Source of the DNA: Bacteroidota bacterium
Lineage (GTDB): Bacteria > Bacteroidota > Bacteroidia > B-17B0 > Aurantibacillaceae
Reading direction: 5' to 3'
Assembly: GCA_013288385.1 (NCBI GenBank)
Contig: JABDBZ010000018.1
Coordinates: forward strand, 1 to 35,554
Length of the DNA: 35,554 nt
The notes under the pieces are model-generated. The model ran no database searches. It saw nothing but the letters and a program-made list of their open reading frames with translations, and was not told where the DNA came from. Below are positions 25,997 through 34,137 of this stretch, in pieces. Positions within the stretch are counted from its first letter, which is position 1. Every line of letters starts with the position of its first letter. A program made the position numbers and the translations under genes.

Positions 25997-27678
25997 TAAT
26001 TTTTAATGAGTTTGATAGTTTGTTTAGAATTATCACTGGTTAATTGCAAGAAATAAATTCTAGGTTTTAGATCCAAAGTTTCTATCTTCAATTCTCCTTC
26101 AGAAAATGTATTCATTACTTTAACTTCCTTTCCCAAAGGATCAAATAGCTTAACCTTTATTTTTCCGTTGATCATTTTATAAGTAATAGTTATATCATCT
26201 TTAAATGGGTTTGGAAATATTTTGAATTCGGATTCCTTTTTATTTTCTTTTACTCCAAGAATAATATTTGAGCATATTAAAGATGGATTGCATCCGATAT
26301 TTGGTGAGAAAGCATTATCACCAGCTCCAAAACATGGTGATCCGGAATTCAAATACGGCGGAATTCCTCCAACAAATAATGGATCTTTTGAAATATTAAA
26401 ATAAGAATCAATAGGATCTCCGTTAGAATTATTAGAAACTATTTGTCCTAATCCAACTATTTGTACATTATTATAATTGCTATTTGAATTATTCCAAAGG
26501 CAGTTGTATGAAATTACTGAAGCCGTTCCTGCACCACAACCAATATTTATTCCGTTTGTATTATTTACAATAATATTATTCGTAATCACTGCATCAGCAA
26601 AACAATCACTCGCCCAGCCCAACATCATTCCATCAATATTATTATACACTGTATTATTAATAATCAACGGAGTTGCATCCAAGCTATTAGCCCCTGAAAC
26701 CATAATACCACGCTGACAACCTGATATAATGTTATTTTCTAATCTCGGCGAGCCCAAAGTTAATCCAATACCGAATCCTCTTTGAGGATCAGAAATATTT
26801 GTGACAATGTTGTTTTTAACTGTGCATGTGGTCAAAGGTCTAATTCCATATCCAGAGCCATTGTAAACTTCGTTGCATTCAACCAACGAACTTCCCCCAA
26901 TAAGATTTATTCCTACTCCATAATATAATGCATAATAATCGTGTACCTTATTCCCTTTTATGGTGGGTGAACTATCTGTTGAAATTCCCCAAACATAAAA
27001 ATTCGTTATTTCATTCGAAGAAATTATGGGATTAGAGCTATTGCATGTAACCGCATACTCAGCGTATTCTACTAAACAATTCGTAAGGTTTGATAAAGAA
27101 GAATAAATATAAATACCAGACCAATCACCAGCTGTAGGACTAGCAGAATTTGAAGTAAAAACAATTTGATTGCCGTTACTGCCATCAGCAATTAAAACAC
27201 CATTGGCTGTCAGAGAATAGTTGCCACTGAATCTTATATTTGTTCCGGATTGAATATTTAATGTATTTCCATTTGCAATTGTAATATCGCCTGTTACAAT
27301 ATACGTATTGTTATTAGTCCAATTTCCAGATACGTTTCCCGAAACAAATACGATATTACCTGCTAATAAAGTAACATTATTAAGAACGGTTGTATTTGTT
27401 AGAAGAACTGCTGTATTGTTATTATAGTAATTGGTTTGATATCCCATTTTTGAAATTTCAACAAGATAAACTCCTCCACTAATATTTATTGAGTAATTTC
27501 CTGTAGCGTTCGTTAAAGTGGAATCCGTTACGGCAGTTTGAGAATTTGCAATAAACTTTACTTTTATTCCCGCATGATTGCTTTGATTACTTAAAAATGC
27601 GACCCCGCTTAACTGGGAAAACAAAGAACTAGCCGACACAATTAAGACAAGAATGATTAAATTTCTTAGTTTTACCAT
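25996..27678 (-). CDS. Secreted right-handed beta-helix protein with type IX sorting domain
   Basis: 560 residues from the ATG at 27678; an ATG at 27708 adds ten residues before the signal peptide. After the signal (ending Leu-Phe-Ser before Gln), a carboxypeptidase-regulatory-like beta domain (about residues 25-95) leads into repeated Asn/Ile/Gly-rich coils of a parallel beta-helix (NosD/pectate-lyase type). These include 'Ile-Thr-Asn-Asn-Ile-Ile-Val-Asn-Asn' turns. The last 75 residues form a type A sorting domain: Phe-Pro-Asn-Pro-Phe, Val-Lys-Leu-Phe-Asp, and a basic Lys-Leu-Ile-Lys-Asn end. It is therefore probable cargo of the type IX system encoded nearby; binding or enzymatic activity cannot be read from sequence. 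The stop overlaps the aroE start. Confidence 0.88.
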   Translation of the reverse strand: MVKLRNLIILVLIVSASSLFSQLSGVAFLSNQSNHAGIKVKFIANSQTAVTDSTLTNATGNYSINISGGVYLVEISKMGYQTNYYNNNTAVLLTNTTVLNNVTLLAGNIVFVSGNVSGNWTNNNTYIVTGDITIANGNTLNIQSGTNIRFSGNYSLTANGVLIADGSNGNQIVFTSNSASPTAGDWSGIYIYSSLSNLTNCLVEYAEYAVTCNSSNPIISSNEITNFYVWGISTDSSPTIKGNKVHDYYALYYGVGINLIGGSSLVECNEVYNGSGYGIRPLTTCTVKNNIVTNISDPQRGFGIGLTLGSPRLENNIISGCQRGIMVSGANSLDATPLIINNTVYNNIDGMMLGWASDCFADAVITNNIIVNNTNGINIGCGAGTASVISYNCLWNNSNSNYNNVQIVGLGQIVSNNSNGDPIDSYFNISKDPLFVGGIPPYLNSGSPCFGAGDNAFSPNIGCNPSLICSNIILGVKENKKESEFKIFPNPFKDDITITYKMINGKIKVKLFDPLGKEVKVMNTFSEGELKIETLDLKPRIYFLQLTSDNSKQTIKLIKN

Positions 27679-27797
27679 AGTAATGTTTTTGATATTACTA
27701 AAATACATATTTTCACTCAGAATTTAAAGCGAAAATTAAGGCAATTTGTAGTTTGCATGCTTGCCTTTGTGAAAAGCCAGTTTGGATTTGTGGGTGG

Positions 27798-30044
27798 TTA
27801 TTTCCCAAACTTCCCCTTCAAAGCCGCCAAAGCCGATACCATATCGTTTGGATCATAAGTCTGTTCTTTACTTTTCACTTTCGACTTTTCACTTTTTACT
27901 TGTATTCCTTCCCCTTTCATCGATAAAGCAATTCGTTTTCTTTTTACATCAACCTCGGTAACATTTACCCAAACTTGCTGACCAACTTTTACAATTTTAT
28001 TTGGATCATCAACAAACGTATCACTCAATTGAGAAATATGAACCAAGCCATCTTGATGAACACCAACGTCAACAAAAGCGCCAAAGTTAGTTACATTGGT
28101 CACAATTCCAGGTAAACGCATGCCTTCGTGCAGATCTTTTATTTCATGAACATGTTCATCAAAACTAAATACTTCAAAACTTTTACGCGGATCTCTTCCC
28201 GGTTTTTCTAATTCATTTACGATATCTTTTAAAGTAGGTAGACCAACAGTCTCCGTAACATAATTTTGTAATTGAATTTTTTTTCTTAGTTCCTTTTCAT
28301 TTATCAAATCATCTATACTGCAATTTAAATCACTCGCCATTTTTTCTACGATGTGATATGTCTCCGGATGCACAGCACTTTTATCAAGTGGATTTACACC
28401 ATCTCTAATTCGTAAAAATCCCGCGCATTGTTCAAATACTTTTTCCCCCATGCGAGGTACTTTTAATAATTGCTTCCGTGATTTAAATGCGCCATGTTCA
28501 TTCCGATATTCTACTATATTTTGAGCAAGAGTTAGCCCAATTCCCGAAACATATGAGAGTAATTGTTTGGAAGCGGTATTCAATTCCACTCCTACTCCAT
28601 TTACACAGCTCCCCACAACATCATCTAATTTATTTTTTAAAAGTGTTTGGTCAACATCATGTTGATACTGACCAACACCAATTGATTTAGGATCTATCTT
28701 CACCAACTCAGCTAATGGATCTGCTAATCGTCTGCCAATAGAAACAGCGCCACGAACAGTTACATCATAAGTGGGGAATTCTTCTCGCGCAACATCTGAG
28801 GCTGAATAAACGGAAGCACCAGCTTCATTTACAACAATTACAGGAATTGTTTTTGGAAGCACATCAATATTTTTTATGAACTGTTCCGTTTCACGAGACG
28901 CAGTTCCATTGCCAATTGCTATAGCTTCCAAATTATATTTCGCACAAAAAGCCAATACAATATTCTCTGCTTCTGTCACTTTTCGTTGTGGTTCATGTGG
29001 ATAAATTACAGTTTCTTCCAATAATTTTCCCTGTGCATCTAAAGCAACTACTTTGCACCCGGAACGGAAACCGGGATCGAGTGCAAGAATAGATTTTTGT
29101 CCGAGTGGTGAGCTTAATAATAACTCACGCAAATTATCTGCAAATACCTGGATCGCTTTTTCATCTGCCAATTGTTTTCTAAATAAACGAGTCTCCGTTT
29201 CTATGCTTGGTGCTAGTAATCTTTTATACCCATCAACAATTGCTTCTTTTATTTGTTCGGCACATTCACCGCGAGAAGTAATTATTTTTCTCTCAATTAA
29301 ATGTAAAGCATTTTCTTCATCAATAATTAAATCAAGAATCAGAAGATCTTCTTTTTCACCACGACGCATAGCTAATAAACGGTGACTTGGACAAGCAGCT
29401 AAAGACTCTTCCCACTCAAAATAATCTTCAAATTTTTCTGCCGCTTCCTCTTTTCCTCTGATAACTCTACTTTTAATGATCGCCGTTTTTTTATATTGCT
29501 CACGAATGAGATCACGTACAACAGCATCTTCACTAATTATTTCAGCAATTATATCACGAGCACCTTGCAAAGCTTCTTCTGGATTTTCAACTTCTTTTTC
29601 CTTATTTACAAATTTTAATGCTTCATCAAAAACATTAGAGTTTTTTTGCTCCAAAATACATTGCGCTAAAGGTTCTAATCCTTTTTCTTTTGCGATAGTA
29701 GCTTTCGTTCTGCGTTTTGGTTTATAAGGCAAATAAAGATCTTCCAATTTAGACAGGGTTTCAACAGCTAAAATTTTATCTTTTAATTCTTCGGTTAATT
29801 TCCCTTGTGATTCAATTGATTTTAAAACAGCATCTTTTCTGGATTCTAATTGTCTCAACCGTTCAATTTCTGTTTTAATAGCCATGATCTGAACTTCATC
29901 CAAACTACCTGTTGCTTCTTTTCGATACCGAGAAATAAAAGGAACTGTACCGCCTTCATCTAATAATTTTACAGTTGCATTAACCTGCTGCGAAGAAATA
30001 TTGAGATCATCAGCAATTTTAAAAAATAATTTTACGTCGCTCAT
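27798..30044 (-). CDS. tex: Tex family RNA-binding transcription accessory protein
   Basis: Cytoplasmic nucleic-acid-binding protein of 748 residues, related to eukaryotic Spt6 and linked to transcription and RNA handling. The N-terminal helical region with Val-Pro-Phe-Ile-Ser-Arg-Tyr-Arg-Lys-Glu-Ala-Thr-Gly is diagnostic. A YqgF/RuvX-like domain follows from about residue 318 (Ala-Leu-Asp-Pro-Gly), then helix-hairpin-helix motifs (about 490-555) and a C-terminal S1 domain (about 640-712). Just after the S1 domain, residues 716-727 (Val-Lys-Ser-Glu-Lys-Ser-Lys-Val-Lys-Ser-Lys-Glu) are encoded by a simple tandem repeat at 27866-27901, an unusual addition to the tail. A TATATTTG element precedes the gene; it appears monocistronic. 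Confidence 0.96.
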   Translation of the reverse strand: MSDVKLFFKIADDLNISSQQVNATVKLLDEGGTVPFISRYRKEATGSLDEVQIMAIKTEIERLRQLESRKDAVLKSIESQGKLTEELKDKILAVETLSKLEDLYLPYKPKRRTKATIAKEKGLEPLAQCILEQKNSNVFDEALKFVNKEKEVENPEEALQGARDIIAEIISEDAVVRDLIREQYKKTAIIKSRVIRGKEEAAEKFEDYFEWEESLAACPSHRLLAMRRGEKEDLLILDLIIDEENALHLIERKIITSRGECAEQIKEAIVDGYKRLLAPSIETETRLFRKQLADEKAIQVFADNLRELLLSSPLGQKSILALDPGFRSGCKVVALDAQGKLLEETVIYPHEPQRKVTEAENIVLAFCAKYNLEAIAIGNGTASRETEQFIKNIDVLPKTIPVIVVNEAGASVYSASDVAREEFPTYDVTVRGAVSIGRRLADPLAELVKIDPKSIGVGQYQHDVDQTLLKNKLDDVVGSCVNGVGVELNTASKQLLSYVSGIGLTLAQNIVEYRNEHGAFKSRKQLLKVPRMGEKVFEQCAGFLRIRDGVNPLDKSAVHPETYHIVEKMASDLNCSIDDLINEKELRKKIQLQNYVTETVGLPTLKDIVNELEKPGRDPRKSFEVFSFDEHVHEIKDLHEGMRLPGIVTNVTNFGAFVDVGVHQDGLVHISQLSDTFVDDPNKIVKVGQQVWVNVTEVDVKRKRIALSMKGEGIQVKSEKSKVKSKEQTYDPNDMVSALAALKGKFGK
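27866..27901. repeat. Imperfect tandem repeat in the 3' end of tex
   Basis: On the minus strand the stretch consists of near-copies of AAAAGTGA/AAAGTCGA/AAAGTGA. It keeps the tex frame open and adds a Lys/Ser-rich peptide. The same kind of AGTGAAA repeat is, as I recall, scattered in other Bacteroidota genomes. Confidence 0.6.
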
Positions 30045-30061
30045 AAATTTATGTGTGAAAA

Positions 30062-30069
30062 CAAATATA
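30062..30069 (-). promoter_or_regulatory. TAnnTTTG element upstream of tex
   Basis: TATATTTG on the minus strand is an exact consensus match, 17 bases upstream of the tex ATG. A matching TTG at the usual distance is not evident. Confidence 0.45.
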
Positions 30070-30186
30070 AAATGAAATAAGCTCTGTGTCGTCCATAATT
30101 ATTAACAATTCCTTGAAGTAATTCGCTTTCGTATTTTAATTTCCCGAAATTATTTTGTAAATTTATTTCATTAAAATAATATTCTT

Positions 30187-31029
30187 ATGAAAAAATTATT
30201 TACTCTAATCACCCTTTTACCATTAGCATTATCTTCCCAAATATTAAATCCAAGTTTTGAATCGGTAACCGCAGGTAAACCAAATAATTATAATTTAGGT
30301 TTTTATAGTTCATACCAAATAAGTGATACATCTGCTTCGCATACGGGAAGCCAAGCTGCATATATCAGAGGTTTAAGCGCACAAAGTTATAGTGTTCAGG
30401 GCGCAGTTTTAGGACTATTTTCAATGAGTGGAAAACCTGCAACTTTAAATGGATGGTATAAATGCAATGTTCAACCAAGCGATTCAATTGTTTTTATGGC
30501 ATATGTGTATCCTGTTACAACTTTCACAAATTCATTTACAAGAAGCTATGCTTTTACTACTACGTCTACAAATATTTACAAACAATTTATAAGTGTAATT
30601 GATTACTCATTATGTCCAGCTACAAATTATGACTCCTTATTTGTAAGTATTTATCTTTCTGGAACAAATGTGGATGTACAAAATGTCGCGATTCCTCAAA
30701 CAGGCACCTGGGCAATAATTGATGATTTGGTTTTAGGATTAGATCCAACAGGAATAAAAGAAAATAATATTTCAAAAATAACACAGGTTAGTCCAAACCC
30801 AACATTAGGCAAAAGTTTAGTTTACTTTAGCATGAATACTGTTTCAAAAAGTTCGTTACGTTTAACCGACATTACAGGTAAAATATTAAAAACAGTTTTC
30901 GAAAATGAAAAATTGACTGACGGAAACTATAAAATTGAAATAGATTTAGCGGATCTACCACAAGGAGTTTATTTGGCTGAATTGGAAGTAAATGGAAATA
31001 AACAAGTCAGTAAAATTATCAAACAATAA
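30187..31029 (+). CDS. Secreted protein with type IX sorting domain
   Basis: 280 residues. A signal peptide (Lys-Lys-Leu-Phe, Leu/Thr core, Leu-Ser-Ser before Gln-Ile) leads into a jelly-roll-like beta region: Asn-Pro-Ser-Phe-Glu, Gly-Ser-Gln-Ala-Ala-Tyr-Ile, and Asp-Asp-Leu-Val-Leu-Gly near its end. This resembles the carbohydrate-binding-like domains of Bacteroidota surface proteins. The final 80 or so residues are a type A sorting domain: Val-Ser-Pro-Asn-Pro-Thr, Leu-Arg-Leu-Thr-Asp-Ile-Thr-Gly-Lys, Leu-Pro-Gln-Gly-Val-Tyr-Leu-Ala, and Lys-Ile-Ile-Lys-Gln at the end. It should be exported by the type IX system; its ligand is unknown. It overlaps the convergent pseudouridine synthase gene by 11 bases. 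Confidence 0.87.
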   Translation: MKKLFTLITLLPLALSSQILNPSFESVTAGKPNNYNLGFYSSYQISDTSASHTGSQAAYIRGLSAQSYSVQGAVLGLFSMSGKPATLNGWYKCNVQPSDSIVFMAYVYPVTTFTNSFTRSYAFTTTSTNIYKQFISVIDYSLCPATNYDSLFVSIYLSGTNVDVQNVAIPQTGTWAIIDDLVLGLDPTGIKENNISKITQVSPNPTLGKSLVYFSMNTVSKSSLRLTDITGKILKTVFENEKLTDGNYKIEIDLADLPQGVYLAELEVNGNKQVSKIIKQ

Positions 31030-31657
31030 TTTTTGATTCGTCATTATAAAGATCTTTGTTTTCGATATGAAGTAATTTAAAAAAATTATCTTCCTCTATT
31101 TCTCTTACGCAGCCGGGTTGCAAATTTTCTAACTCTAAATCTTCTATAGAAACACGGATTAATCTTTTACAATCGTGATAAACATTTGAAACCATTTTTC
31201 TGATTTGATGGTATTTACCTTCCGTTAATGTCATACGCAGCCATGTTTGCGGAAGATCTTCCCTAAATTCATGTTCACGCGGTGGTAAATTTAAAGGGCG
31301 ATCAATAATTTCAATTTCGCATGAAGTTGTTTGATAATAGCCTCCGCCTTTTGTTCTTATTGGAACTCCATTTCTTAATTTCTCTAATGTTTCTTGTGAC
31401 ATTATTTTTTCTACCTGCACTAAATAAGTTCGTTTGTGCGGTTTTTCAGAAAGAAATAATAAACGTGTCACACTTTTATTGGTAGTTAAAATTAATAATC
31501 CTTCTGAGTTATTATCTAATCTTCCAATTGCGTGTGTTCCTTCGGGGAAAGGAAAATTTATTTGTCCAAGTAAGTTTACGTTATCAGGGCTAACAAATTG
31601 TGAAACCATTTTATATGGTTTGTTTATTATGAAATAACGATGTGGATTTAATTGCAT
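31019..31657 (-). CDS. RsuA/RluB/E/F-family pseudouridine synthase
   Basis: Isomerises a uridine in rRNA (or another RNA) to pseudouridine. The 212 residues begin directly with the catalytic domain, without the N-terminal S4 RNA-binding domain of RsuA/RluB/RluF, as in RluE-type members that modify 23S rRNA. Motif II, Gly-Arg-Leu-Asp48-Asn-Asn-Ser-Glu-Gly-Leu-Leu-Ile-Leu-Thr, carries the catalytic Asp. The later Leu-Thr-Glu-Gly-Lys-Tyr-His-Gln-Ile-Arg-Lys-Met motif is also intact, as is the Asn-Lys-Pro start motif. The exact target base cannot be assigned. It lies alone on the minus strand, with a 630-bp repeat-rich gap upstream. Confidence 0.93.
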   Translation of the reverse strand: MQLNPHRYFIINKPYKMVSQFVSPDNVNLLGQINFPFPEGTHAIGRLDNNSEGLLILTTNKSVTRLLFLSEKPHKRTYLVQVEKIMSQETLEKLRNGVPIRTKGGGYYQTTSCEIEIIDRPLNLPPREHEFREDLPQTWLRMTLTEGKYHQIRKMVSNVYHDCKRLIRVSIEDLELENLQPGCVREIEEDNFFKLLHIENKDLYNDESKIIV

Positions 31658-31713
31658 TTTTTCTGATTCGCAAAGTTAGAAATATTATAATTAATTGAGC
31701 TCATTAAATTCAT

Positions 31714-32132
31714 TTGGGCGTGCCCCCGCAATAGTTCGTTCCTTCCAATTAATTATCGGTCGGGGGTCGCGATTTCCGTTTCAAGTCGGCACCAAATGTA
31801 AGCTTCGCTTTACATTTACTTTGCGGGCTTTCCACTTCAATCGCTCACGCGGCGTACATGTAATTAAATCCTTATAGTTTGGGCTAAAATAATTGCTAAT
31901 ATAAATACTGAGTTAGCGTTGTAATTTGTGACATAAATATTGAGTTAGATGGTAAGCTTAAATTAAGATGAAATTTATGAAGAGATTAAAGTAAAATTAT
32001 GAAGGGGTCGCGTGAGCGATTGAAGTGGAAATCCTTTTTGCTACCTTCTCGCAAAAAGATTGAAATGGAAAGCGCGACTCCGCACTAGAAATTATTTTGA
32101 AAGAAGAAATAAAAATAAGGGGGCACGTCCAA
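31714..32132. repeat. About 420-bp non-coding element with terminal and internal inverted repeats
   Basis: The ends are 14-bp inverted repeats with one mismatch: TTGGGCGTGCCCCC (31714-31727) and GGGGGCACGTCCAA (32119-32132). Inside, a perfect 23-bp inverted pair lies at 31829-31851 and 32009-32031 (core CTTCAATCGCTCACGCG). There are also hairpins at 31794-31817 and 32034-32058, and a 16-base direct repeat, one mismatch, at 31901-31916 and 31933-31948. No convincing ORF is present. It looks like a MITE-like or structured repetitive element. Similar GGCGTGCCC-ended repeats occur in other Bacteroidota as I recall, but I cannot verify copy number here. Together with 32133-32286 it fills the gap between the pseudouridine synthase and UbiD-family genes. 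Confidence 0.7.
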
Positions 32133-32175
32133 TTTTTCTAATTCTAACAGGAAATAAATTTATCTTAGTTCCACC

Positions 32176-32222
32176 CTTCGGCTAAGTTTATCTTGAGCGC
32201 AGCCGAAAGGCTCAGGGCGACG
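32176..32222. repeat. REP-like palindromic repeat
   Basis: CTTCGGCT (32176-32183) pairs with AGCCGAA (32201-32207), and TGAGC (32194-32198) can pair with GCTCA (32210-32214). The TGAGCGCAGCCGAA part resembles the complement of the repeat inside aroE, so these are probably two copies of one family. No gene is present here. Confidence 0.55.
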
Positions 32223-32286
32223 CATCCTTCAAAATCATTCATCCTATTTCTAAAAAAATAATACCTTTACTTCATTCAAAAATAAT

Positions 32287-34086
32287 ATGAGCTACAAATC
32301 TTTAAAAGAATGCATTGATGATCTTGAAAAAAATGGTCAGTTAATTCGCATTAAAGAAGAAGTAGATCCAGATTTAGAAATGGCAACTATTCATTTAAAA
32401 GTTTTTGAAGCAAAAGGAAAAGCTATTTTATTTGAAAAAATAAAAGGTTGCAAATACCAAGCAGTTAGTAATTTATTTGGCACACTTGAACGTAGTAAAT
32501 TTATGTTCAGAGATACTTTTGACACAATGCAAGAGTTGGTGAAGCTGAGAAATAATCCGATTGCAGCGCTCAAACATCCATTTAAATATTTATCTACCGG
32601 CATCTCAGGCTTAAAAGCCCTTCCAAAAAAAAGATCATTTTCATCAGCAGGATTTAAAGAAATAAAAATTGAAGATCTTCCTCTAATTAAACATTGGCCA
32701 AGGGATGGTGGTGCATTTGTTACATTACCACAAGTGTATAGTGAGGATATTGAAAAACCCGGTGTGATGAATTCTAATTTAGGAATGTATCGTATTCAAT
32801 TAAATGGAAACAATTATTTATTAAATAAAGAAATTGGTTTGCACTATCAAATACACCGAGGCATTGGAGTTCATCAAACAAAAAGTAATTTAGCGGGCAA
32901 ACCATTAAAGGTGAGCATTTTTGTTGGTGGTCCGCCTGCACACTCATTGGCTGCTGTAATGCCTTTACCGGAAGGAATTAGCGAACTCACTTTCGCAGGC
33001 GCAATTGGTGGAAGAAGATTTAAATATGCATATCAAGATGGTTATTGTATTTCGTTAGATGCTGATTTTGTAATCACCGGAGAAGTTTATCCAAATGAAA
33101 ATAAACCGGAAGGCCCTTTTGGTGATCATTTAGGTTATTATAGTTTAAAGCATGAATTTCCACTCATGCGAGTGCATAAAGTTTATGCAAAAGAAAATGC
33201 GATTTGGCCTTTTACAGTTGTGGGCAGACCACCACAAGAGGATACAGCTTTTGGCGCATTGATTCATGAAATAAGTGGAAGTGCAATTCCGAAAGAAATT
33301 CCGGGTGTAAAAGAAATTCATGCAGTTGATGCCGCTGGAGTACATCCTTTATTATTGGCAATTGGAAGTGAACGTTACACACCTTATTTAAAAAATAAAA
33401 GGCCTGCCGAAATATTAACGCAAGCAAATCGCATTTTAGGAACAGGGCAGTTAAGTTTGGCAAAATATTTATTTATTACAGCGGATGACAAAAAATTAGA
33501 TTGTCATGACATTGAAAAATTCCTTACACATATTTTTGAACGAATAGATTTTAAAAGAGATTTTCATTTTTATACAAAGACAAGCATCGACACATTAGAT
33601 TATAGCGGGGAATCTATTAACGAAGGAAGCAAATTGGTATTGGCTGCTTATGGAGATAAAATAAGAACACTTGCAGCCAAGTTTCCTAATTATGTATTAT
33701 TAGGTGATGCCCAATTTATAGTTCCCGGTATTGTTATGATGAAATTTAAAGATTTTACAGATCATAGAACTGCAAAAAAAGAAATAAAAGAACTTAGTGA
33801 TGAATTAATGAAAGTAGATGGCATAAATACAATTGCCCAAATTGTTTTATATAACGATTTTAATTTTGGTAAAGATCTGTTGAAGGATTATTTATGGATC
33901 ACATACACAAGAAGTAATCCTTCGCATGATGTATATGGTGTTGATGAGTCTGTTGAAAATAAACATTGGGGTTGCGCAGGACCGATGATTATTGATGCAC
34001 GCAAAAAACCATTTCATGCTCCTGAATTAATTGTGGATGCGAAGGTTTCAGAAAAAGCTGATGGGTTATTGAAAAAGTATCTTTAA
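32287..34086 (+). CDS. UbiD family decarboxylase
   Basis: Prenylated-FMN-dependent (de)carboxylase of 599 residues, longer than E. coli UbiD (about 497). The family's Asn-x-Gly-Met-Tyr-Arg (residues 164-169) and Glu275-Gly-Pro-Phe-Gly-Asp280-His motifs are present, corresponding to the Arg/Glu/acid catalytic network of UbiD/Fdc, plus the His-Tyr-Gln-Ile-His-Arg-Gly-Ile-Gly-Val-His region that contributes to cofactor and metal binding. A role in quinone synthesis is possible, but the substrate is unknown and no prenyltransferase (UbiX) gene is in the window. It stands alone, preceded by repeats and followed by a long hairpin. Confidence 0.94.
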   Translation: MSYKSLKECIDDLEKNGQLIRIKEEVDPDLEMATIHLKVFEAKGKAILFEKIKGCKYQAVSNLFGTLERSKFMFRDTFDTMQELVKLRNNPIAALKHPFKYLSTGISGLKALPKKRSFSSAGFKEIKIEDLPLIKHWPRDGGAFVTLPQVYSEDIEKPGVMNSNLGMYRIQLNGNNYLLNKEIGLHYQIHRGIGVHQTKSNLAGKPLKVSIFVGGPPAHSLAAVMPLPEGISELTFAGAIGGRRFKYAYQDGYCISLDADFVITGEVYPNENKPEGPFGDHLGYYSLKHEFPLMRVHKVYAKENAIWPFTVVGRPPQEDTAFGALIHEISGSAIPKEIPGVKEIHAVDAAGVHPLLLAIGSERYTPYLKNKRPAEILTQANRILGTGQLSLAKYLFITADDKKLDCHDIEKFLTHIFERIDFKRDFHFYTKTSIDTLDYSGESINEGSKLVLAAYGDKIRTLAAKFPNYVLLGDAQFIVPGIVMMKFKDFTDHRTAKKEIKELSDELMKVDGINTIAQIVLYNDFNFGKDLLKDYLWITYTRSNPSHDVYGVDESVENKHWGCAGPMIIDARKKPFHAPELIVDAKVSEKADGLLKKYL

Positions 34087-34091
34087 CCTAC

Positions 34092-34128
34092 AGAGACCTG
34101 ACAGGTTTCAAAAACCTGTCAGGTCTCT
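34092..34128. repeat. Perfect 17-bp stem inverted repeat between convergent genes
   Basis: The arms AGAGACCTGACAGGTTT (34092-34108) and AAACCTGTCAGGTCTCT (34112-34128) have a three-base CAA loop. It lies between the UbiD-family stop and the PD40 gene's stop, so it can act as a terminator for both. The ACCTGACAGGTTT core is, as I recall, a recurring intergenic repeat in Bacteroidota. It lacks a long T-tract. Confidence 0.75.
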
Positions 34129-34137
34129 ATATCATAA

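Noticed and set aside
31714-32132. CRISPR array or tRNA cluster in the gap
   Set aside because: There are no regularly spaced direct repeats beyond one pair of 16-base copies, and no cloverleaf or anticodon arm could be built.
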